From Lamellibrachia satsuma (taxonomy: Eukaryota; Annelida; Polychaeta; Sabellida; Siboglinidae), in assembly GCA_033239005.1 (NCBI GenBank), contig BSQZ01000001.1, positions 18,989,000-19,052,999 on the forward strand: a stretch of 64,000 bases of DNA, written 5' to 3'. A model generated the notes under the pieces. The model was not told where the DNA came from. It worked only from the letters and a program-made list of their open reading frames with translations, and searched no databases. Numbering within the stretch: position 1 is the stretch's first letter; each line of letters begins with the position of its first letter. Made by a program: the position numbers and the translations under genes. Of this stretch, positions 61,701 to 64,000 are shown one piece after another.

Positions 61701-63495
61701 TTACATGAGGTAACATTAATAAAGGATCATTGTAGATTGGATATCAGGAAGTACTCGTCCTCACAGAGGACAATAAATGAATGGAACAAATTATCTATAG
61801 ATTGTGTAACTGCTAGCAGCTTGAATATGTTTAAATACAAGGTTGACACATATATCAGGAGGGCGGGTTACACATAGACGATAAAATGTTGGACTCTTGA
61901 TAAGCCAATGGCTTCCTTGTCCACTTGCCATCTGGGCCTTTGTCTTGCAATCTTGTTAAATCACTCCCGCCAAATCTCTCTTCACAGTCCCCCATCTGTC
62001 TTGGTCTTCCCATTCTCCTTCTATCCTCCACTCTAAGCACATCTGCTCTCTGTGTCAACCGTTCCTCTTCCATTTTCTCCATATGATATTAACAGCATAA
62101 ATAATTGAGTTTTGACCAAACAACCCTCATAGATGTCACGGACGATCAGTCATAGATGATAATGACTTCAATCCAGAAAAAATAAATTTTAAAACTTCCT
62201 CTTCAATTTATTTAGTCAACCGTAAATCAGGTTTGTTGATATTCAGATCTGTAGTGCATGAATAATTTAAGTGCAGCTAGTTTAATAAGAGTGCATACTT
62301 TTGTTAAAATCATTGAAAGAATTGACTTTGATCGTTAGATTGGGTAACTTGTGAAAGTGTGAATAGCTGCATATCATAGTACAGGTGTATATAGAGCTGG
62401 ACCACTTTAGCCCCTTTTTTTTTAGAATTTTGACCGGATCCAGTCAACAATATAATAGTTTGTTCGATGGATTCACCAAAACTAAAACAAATTTGAACAA
62501 ACGAACTAGGATGTCATAGTGGATACTAGTTAAGTTCACTTTTTCAAGAAATCAGTGAAATGATGAGAGAGAAAATTGAATTGAGAATAGAGCTTTAATC
62601 TGACCAGAAATGTTGATACACAGTTCATCTTTTATAGTAATTAGTCTTTTCAATGTATTGTTGTTCTGCCGTTTCAGTTCATCATGGTGTTCACATGGGT
62701 TGACTTTGTGCCTAGTAGCTACGGAGACTACAAGTTCCCTGCGTGGGCAGAGGTGGTGGGGTGGATGATGTCAATGACGTCGGTGTTGGCCATCCCCGTC
62801 TTCATCGTGTCGAAGGTGTGCACATCAGACCAGGAGGACACACTGTGGCAGGTATGTCGTGTATAAGTCTATAATGACATTTGGTGCTCCCATAATAAGT
62901 TCTTTGTGGACCTGTTTTATTTGACTGATATCTTATCTGTCTAATATATAACATGTTAAATATATAACACGTTAAACGTATTGGTTTACCATGAAAACCA
63001 TTCACAGATTAGCCATTTCTTTGACGAACATGTAATTGGATGACATAAACATGCTGTGCCACTTGGGTAATTATGTGTGTTTATTAAATGGATAAAACCG
63101 CAACATAAATGGAGTGGTTATATCATTAACACGGCAACATTTGCATAATGATAGTGGATGTACCTTTTCATTTGGGGTGGGCCAATGTTTAATCTTAAAT
63201 ATCTTGGTGTATTACTTTTTTAATTGTGTATCCCCACTATAATGGTAATTATGACTATAGTAGTAATTATGACAGAACATGATAAAATGCATAATTGATG
63301 TCCCTCCTGTGATAATTTTAGTTGGAACACCCATAAATAAAAACCTACATTTTGCAGACTATTAAGAGGTTGTCGAAACCGACAGCAGATTGGGGCCCGT
63401 CAGTGGAGAAACACCGTCAGATCGCACAGAGTCACGAGACCAACATCCCACTAAACCCTGTGCCGTCCTCCATCCACATCGACATGTCCAGCTGA
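30780..63495 (+). CDS. SLC6 sodium/chloride-dependent amino-acid (glycine-type) transporter, 15 coding exons
   Basis: Secondary active transporter of the plasma membrane that takes up a small amino acid, probably glycine, with Na+ and Cl-. Coding segments: 30780-30800, 32862-33069, 33374-33505, 33919-34062, 37932-38115, 38372-38504, 39468-39602, 48052-48155, 50125-50249, 53642-53754, 54288-54425, 54727-54826, 60021-60121, 62678-62851 and 63358-63495. They total 1950 nt (649 aa plus stop), with every intron GT-AG and every phase matching. Seen: TM1 [13 protein letters not shown] (res 57-69); [14 protein letters not shown] in TM2; a Cys161-Cys170 pair and sequons N180, N185, N190, N207 in the second extracellular loop; TM6 [13 protein letters not shown]10 D489-N-Y-A-A. 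Y83, Q327, S331, N363 and S367 match the known SLC6 chloride site. TM8 reads LGLGTQ, with Thr438 where most members have Glu. Known family: SLC6 proteins are about 600-700 aa with 12 TM helices. Inference: the glycine substrate rests on GlyT1-like motifs; another neutral amino acid is possible. Confidence 0.93.
30801..32861 (+). other. SLC6 intron 1; no other gene
   Basis: Contains an (AT)n microsatellite at 31434-31496 and a degenerate repeat of ttgtccacaa/catgggttg (32620-32840) that runs up to the exon 2 acceptor. Two paralogous-looking segments with gtccatgggcac/tattg.tggagactagataac lie at 31808-31900. Confidence 0.6.
31434..31496. repeat. (AT)n microsatellite in SLC6 intron 1
   Basis: Pure AT run of about 60 bp. 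Confidence 0.96.
32862..33069 (+). CDS. SLC6 exon 2: cytoplasmic N-terminus and TM1
   Basis: Acceptor ttgtccctttgacag, donor gtaagt. Encodes residues 8-77: an acidic N-tail, then [10 protein letters not shown] and TM1 with [13 protein letters not shown] and NGGG. By alignment to LeuT, A58 and N63 are Na1-site residues and R66 is the outer-gate arginine. The residue matching LeuT Gly20 is Ser56. Ends in phase 1 (one base of the last Gly codon). Confidence 0.95.
33374..33505 (+). CDS. SLC6 exon 3: TM2
   Basis: Acceptor cacattacag, donor gtgggt. Residues 77-121 contain [14 protein letters not shown] and the SLC6 TM2/IL1 signature [14 protein letters not shown], which as I recall is the GlyT1 form. 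Y83 is the chloride-site tyrosine. Enters and leaves in phase 1. Confidence 0.96.
33919..34062 (+). CDS. SLC6 exon 4: TM3 and start of extracellular loop 2
   Basis: Acceptor cattgtag, donor gtcagt. Residues 121-169 cover TM3 ([17 protein letters not shown]) and the loop start [13 protein letters not shown]. Cys161 is the first of the conserved disulphide pair; its partner is the first full codon of exon 5. Confidence 0.95.
34866..34935 (-). mobile_element. tRNA-derived SINE-like fragment
   Basis: On the minus strand: tagtggttaggtcatcc (A-box region), ttccactccaatagtc (anticodon-arm-like), then gtgttcaagccccag (B box). The order and spacing are those of a tRNA-derived SINE head (Leu/Ser-like). 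Acceptor stem pairing is not kept, so it is not a tRNA gene. Confidence 0.55.
35015..35085 (+). mobile_element. Second tRNA-like fragment, opposite strand
   Basis: ttggccagtaggtctcatgg is A-box-like and gggttcgattttgaacc is B-box-like, in + orientation, 90 bp from the minus-strand SINE-like piece. Confidence 0.35.
37128..37672 (+). mobile_element. LINE family A, 5'-truncated old copy A5 in SLC6 intron 4
   Basis: Starts at the [15 protein letters not shown] region, has a stop just before [11 protein letters not shown], and keeps an open frame 37244-37588 ending [11 protein letters not shown] and IRAGYT. The 3' tail is cttgttaaac x2. Older subgroup ([18 protein letters not shown]). Confidence 0.88.
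37673..37766. repeat. 31-bp minisatellite x3
   Basis: Three near-identical units of acttgcacaggtagatatag plus gtagatgacta, starting right at the 3' end of LINE copy A5. Confidence 0.95.
37932..38115 (+). CDS. SLC6 exon 5: large glycosylated extracellular loop 2
   Basis: Acceptor tgtgttttcag, donor gtatgt. Residues 169-230 hold Cys170 and four N-glycosylation sequons (NCS 180, NGT 185, NHT 190, NIT 207), then SPSDEYF at the end of the loop. Ends in phase 2; the split codon makes His230. Confidence 0.93.
38372..38504 (+). CDS. SLC6 exon 6: end of EL2 and TM4
   Basis: Acceptor tgtgattgcag, donor gtgagt. Residues 230-274 read [10 protein letters not shown], then [18 protein letters not shown] (TM4) and IKGIKSQGK, a typical SLC6 run before TM5. 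Ends in phase 0. Confidence 0.95.
38505..39467 (+). other. SLC6 intron 6; one eroded frame
   Basis: A frame at 38966-39181 ([19 protein letters not shown]) is basic and looks like a retroelement linker rather than a host exon; support is weak. Intron 5 (38116-38371) holds only a ttgatgttatttg repeat. Confidence 0.35.
38709..38736. repeat. (AAAC)n microsatellite
   Basis: Seven copies of aaac in SLC6 intron 6. Confidence 0.95.
39468..39602 (+). CDS. SLC6 exon 7: TM5 and EL3
   Basis: Acceptor ccacactag, donor gtatgt. 45 codons, residues 275-319: [13 protein letters not shown] (TM5), [20 protein letters not shown]. All are near-invariant SLC6 features. Phase 0 at both ends. A 51-bp minisatellite lies just downstream in intron 7. 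Confidence 0.96.
39740..40200. repeat. 51-bp minisatellite, about 8 units, SLC6 intron 7
   Basis: Unit contains gtgctgacacagtgttgttg, then acacaagtgtaacaaagtg, then .attgacattca. Begins about 140 bp after the exon 7 donor. Units are diverged. The 51-bp length (17 codons) yields long minus-strand frames that are by-products. Confidence 0.88.
40201..42369 (+). other. SLC6 intron 7, first part: no gene; SINE-like and 28-bp repeat pieces
   Basis: 41380-41445 has a tRNA-like order (ggtggtgattagataaagc ... agggattcaactac), possibly a SINE head. 41755-41970 has about seven loose units of aatggccagcctacaatttg plus tgttatga. Confidence 0.45.
42370..43462. repeat. 56-bp minisatellite, about 19 units, SLC6 intron 7
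   Basis: Unit: gctgtgtacagtagctaatg, tgtcttcattatttcactga, gcagtttaatatacat. The later part has accgagcagcttagc variants. Three consecutive units at about 42850-43020, plus one near 43110, carry an extra acccccggtagc-type insertion. Confidence 0.96.
43745..43938. repeat. Core of tandem-array-carrying repeat family, copy 2
   Basis: gggcatcgcac.gcggg, gagctggaggtatgtgattt, ggtcagcatgtcaat, gatggtcacattttcttata, ccaccagtgcaattctcaac. Nearly the same as 45848-46032. No tandem array follows here. Confidence 0.85.
43939..45847 (+). other. SLC6 intron 7, middle part: no gene
   Basis: 44640-44735 is a loose tagctaaccc repeat. At about 45328 tttaaagggacagtaagcag resembles a TTAA-type element start and may be the left end of the repeat whose core lies at 45848. 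No exon candidate. Confidence 0.45.
45848..46032. repeat. Core of tandem-array-carrying repeat family, copy 3
   Basis: About 185 bp matching 43745-43938. Its right edge leads straight into the 54-bp array at 46041. Confidence 0.88.
46041..46205. repeat. 54-bp tandem array, 3 units
   Basis: tatagtat starts at 46041, 46095 and 46149; each unit has catgcagctgttcacac, tttcacaagatacctgat and .taacgatc. Confidence 0.97.
46332..46673. repeat. 48-bp tandem array, 6 units plus one 54-bp unit
   Basis: Units start at 46332, 46380, 46428, 46476, 46524 and 46572 and are 6 bp shorter versions of the 54-bp unit. The last (46620-46673) is again 54-bp type. From 46380 two subtypes alternate. Confidence 0.97.
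46674..48051 (+). other. SLC6 intron 7, last part: no gene
   Basis: 46811-46842 can form a hairpin (gggtgtttt / aaaacaccc). 47096-47128 has two gtgtacatgtgtag copies. Frames at 47288-47498 are unrecognised. Confidence 0.45.
48052..48155 (+). CDS. SLC6 exon 8: TM6 substrate and ion site
   Basis: Acceptor tatctttggacgcag, donor gtgagt. Residues 320-354: [19 protein letters not shown], then [15 protein letters not shown]327 and S331 are chloride-site residues. The unwound TM6 stretch is SLSPCWGG; the WGG fits glycine-type members. Intron 7 before it is about 8.4 kb. The donor is the first base pair of a 257-bp GA-rich microsatellite. Confidence 0.96.
48156..48412. repeat. GA-rich microsatellite starting at the exon 8 donor
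   Basis: gtgagtgagagtgagagaga and onward, about 257 bp of gagaga with gcgaga and ggggaga interruptions. Glu-Arg and Leu-Ser frames through it are by-products. Confidence 0.98.
48413..50124 (+). other. SLC6 intron 8, remainder: no gene
   Basis: No exon or transposon recognised; frames 48544-48807 and 49518-49820 have no resemblance to known families. Confidence 0.4.
50125..50249 (+). CDS. SLC6 exon 9: TM7
   Basis: Acceptor cttgcttcag, donor gtaggc. The first base completes Arg354. Residues 355-396 read [20 protein letters not shown] and on to [10 protein letters not shown]363 and S367 correspond to the chloride-site Asn and Ser of TM7. Ends in phase 1. Confidence 0.95.
50360..51625. repeat. 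48/54-bp minisatellite, about 25 units, SLC6 intron 9
   Basis: The common unit is taccaagacataataacatg, tcttcactcctgtatacaat, gtaatgcc (48 bp). A 54-bp form with tcttcttcactccag and gttgtaatgctt occurs in blocks near 50750-50850 and 51425-51600. Every unit carries an inverted repeat agacat...atgtct. The 400-residue minus frame is a by-product of the 16-codon unit. Confidence 0.97.
51626..53641 (+). other. SLC6 intron 9, remainder: duplicated segment and hairpin, no gene
   Basis: 52015-52120 and 52279-52385 are direct copies (tattcgacctattaaacgta, ggatccataattattgtaat, tggaacaactga). Loose gatgaattc repeats lie at 52620-52870. Confidence 0.6.
52372..52431. other. Long hairpin, 15-bp perfect arms
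   Basis: gaacaactgaaaagt (52372-52386) pairs with acttttcagttgttc (52417-52431); inside it catctg pairs with cagatg. Confidence 0.92.
53642..53754 (+). CDS. SLC6 exon 10: EL4 and TM8
   Basis: Acceptor tgtgttgcag, donor gtcagt. Residues 396-433: [31 protein letters not shown]. Most SLC6 members have an Asp-Ser pair in TM8 at the Na2 site; here it is Gly431-Thr432, as I recall also in GlyT1. Confidence 0.95.
54288..54425 (+). CDS. SLC6 exon 11: end of TM8, TM9
   Basis: Acceptor tgtgttgcag, donor gtcagt. 46 codons, residues 434-479: [36 protein letters not shown]. The usual FxxxE glutamate of TM8 is Thr438 here. Phase 0 at both ends. Confidence 0.94.
54727..54826 (+). CDS. SLC6 exon 12: TM10
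   Basis: Acceptor tgttgccag, donor gtgagt. Residues 480-513: [18 protein letters not shown], ending SYVYG. D489 aligns with the outer-gate acid of TM10 (LeuT D404). Ends in phase 1. The following intron holds the second copy of the 3.7-kb module. Confidence 0.95.
55569..56655 (+). pseudogene. Pseudogene for a P2X7 C-terminal domain-like protein, copy 2
   Basis: First exon from ATG 55569 (METTDED) breaks at a stop after a deletion. The domain exon (to 56008) reads [15 protein letters not shown], then [20 protein letters not shown] and LADS-type sequence to IAS plus AG. The intron has gtcagt at 56009 and acceptor tttcag at 56546. The next exon, in matching phase, gives [18 protein letters not shown], then a frameshift before VLRCG/VIPSC. 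CITE..DF...C.N.AVL, TY..AAY..F..W..G.L and VIPSC are P2X7-C hallmarks as I recall them. Not functional: stop and frameshift. Confidence 0.68.
57790..58130 (-). pseudogene. Unidentified minus-strand acidic coding remnant, module copy 2
   Basis: One frame holds [18 protein letters not shown], then [19 protein letters not shown] and IHEKNL without the frameshift found in copy 1. I do not recognise the protein; the acidic Ser-rich stretch followed by a basic/hydrophobic run resembles N-terminal parts of some transposon proteins, which is only a guess. Confidence 0.3.
58695..58782. repeat. (TG)n microsatellite
   Basis: gtgtgtgtg with gtgagtgtgag interruptions. Confidence 0.96.
58872..59828 (+). 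mobile_element. LINE family A, young 5'-truncated copy A6, in SLC6 intron 12
   Basis: Starts abruptly inside RT motif GSVLGPILF (frame [17 protein letters not shown]) and keeps FADDTKLF, the intact catalytic box lost in A1. The open frame 58920-59567 has an in-frame 15-bp deletion (DLDRL missing), then a frameshift near 59553; 59509-59745 completes the C-terminus. The 3' UTR matches A1 closely. Sense orientation relative to SLC6. Confidence 0.93.
60021..60121 (+). CDS. SLC6 exon 13: IL5 and start of TM11
   Basis: Acceptor gttgttttttgcag, donor gtaggt. Residues 513-546: [31 protein letters not shown]. DIxMMLG is a standard SLC6 loop motif. A 39-bp minisatellite starts about 105 bp downstream of the donor. 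Confidence 0.95.
60228..61027. repeat. 39-bp minisatellite, about 20 units, SLC6 intron 13
   Basis: Unit tatccctgtggactggggtc, aggttgttgcactcctctt. Nearly identical copies except a 1-bp and a 2-bp deletion near 60461 and 60491. Begins about 105 bp after the exon 13 donor. Long frames in four readings are by-products of a 13-codon unit. Confidence 0.98.
61143..61955 (+). mobile_element. LINE family A, young rearranged copy A7, in SLC6 intron 13
   Basis: 61143-61218 carries the [15 protein letters not shown] segment. From 61219 sequence that normally precedes it ([16 protein letters not shown]) begins and runs through the same region again to the 3' end (frame 61237-61713, then broken; tail cttgttaaat near 61950). 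Very similar to A1 and A6. Confidence 0.9.
61970..62090 (-). mobile_element. C-terminal scrap of another LINE (RTE/L1-like tail)
   Basis: The minus frame reads [40 protein letters not shown]. This is like the R..GRPR.RW.DCV..DL motif at the end of many non-LTR element proteins. Confidence 0.4.
62091..62677 (+). other. SLC6 intron 13, remainder: no gene
   Basis: AT-rich and featureless up to the exon 14 acceptor. Introns 10 (53755-54287), 11 (54426-54726) and 14 (62852-63357) likewise hold nothing notable. Confidence 0.5.
62678..62851 (+). CDS. SLC6 exon 14: TM11 end and TM12
   Basis: Acceptor tctgccgtttcag, donor gtatgt. 58 codons, residues 547-604: [33 protein letters not shown] (TM12). 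Phase 0 at both ends. Confidence 0.95.
63358..63495 (+). CDS. SLC6 exon 15: cytoplasmic C-terminus and stop
   Basis: Acceptor acattttgcag. Residues 605-649 read [14 protein letters not shown] and end SSIHIDMSS, then TGA at 63493-63495. The [AD]WGP motif after TM12 is typical of amino-acid SLC6 members. The tail is short (about 45 aa). Confidence 0.94.
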   Translation, partial: TIKRLSKPTADWGPSVEKHRQIAQSHETNIPLNPVPSSIHIDMSS

Positions 63496-64000
63496 GTGGT
63501 ACTGTGCAGTCAGCCCTGGTGCTCAAATGTGAGATGTGTCCACACAGTGCACATGTAACTGTGGTGTCTGTTTAGTCTCTAACAACTACCACAGAGTGAC
63601 TGCTGGCCAGTTAGAATGGGTGGCCATATAAGGACATCACTGACTGTGAACTGTGGCTGTAAAATAGCATGAGCGAGGGGATAATGGAGTGGGTTTCATG
63701 TCTGGCTTTCATGCACAATAAGTAAACATCATTCCTGGTTGCACAGGATGTGTGAACAAATTGACTGGGTGCTGCACAACTCAAGCAGTTGGATAAAACA
63801 TTGTGGACAGCTTCTGTGAAGTGAAGCTGCCGTGTAATGATTGACTTGCACAATAATGTACATTGTAGTTGTGTGCAACCGACTGTACTTGTGACAATTT
63901 ACTACTTCTGACAATTGTAACAGTTCACTGTACTTGTGATAATTGACTGTACTTCTGTACTTGTGACTATTGACTACTTGTAACAGTTGACTGTACCTAT
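63496..64000 (+). other. Probable SLC6 3' UTR, incomplete
   Basis: No further exon is evident after the stop and I see no AATAAA signal before the window ends, so the 3' UTR probably continues past it. The last 150 bp contain degenerate repeats of ctgtacttgtgacaattgac. Confidence 0.4.

Overview
This is eukaryotic, almost certainly invertebrate animal, DNA. It is AT-rich and has GT-AG introns of up to about 8 kb. It is crowded with non-LTR retrotransposon fragments, minisatellites and microsatellites, and it contains one split gene for a metazoan-type SLC6 transporter. I cannot name the species. Nothing bacterial (operons, ribosome-binding sites, CRISPR) is present.

The main gene fills the right half on the + strand. 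It is a sodium/chloride-coupled SLC6 family transporter, closest by motif memory to the glycine transporter GlyT1. I could assemble it as 15 coding exons (ATG at 30780, stop at 63495). All intron phases agree and the product is 649 residues, with 12 predicted membrane segments, a glycosylated second extracellular loop and a complete-looking chloride site. Its TM8 carries two departures from the usual family pattern.

The left half (1-30770) has no gene I can call intact. It holds a large decayed CR1/L2-type LINE (1790-4495), fragments of three other LINE groups, an intronless, broken transposase-like gene (15727-18411) of a widespread but unassigned family with an SDGPTTQY / HGKGAPDGIGG signature, and long stretches without recognisable content.

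The most unusual structure is a dispersed module of about 3.7 kb present twice in direct orientation (about 7084-10870 and 55032-58690). The second copy lies inside SLC6 intron 12. Both start at TTAA followed by AGGGGAACTGAAGC. Both carry the remains of a spliced gene for a domain like the cytoplasmic C-terminal (ballast) domain of P2X7 receptors. The two copies have decayed differently, and together they show the domain clearly.

The SLC6 introns hold most of the tandem repeats: 31, 39, 48/54, 51 and 56 bp minisatellites and a GA microsatellite that begins at the exon 8 splice donor. Seven copies of one LINE family, in at least two age classes, are scattered over the window, four of them outside the SLC6 gene and three in its introns.
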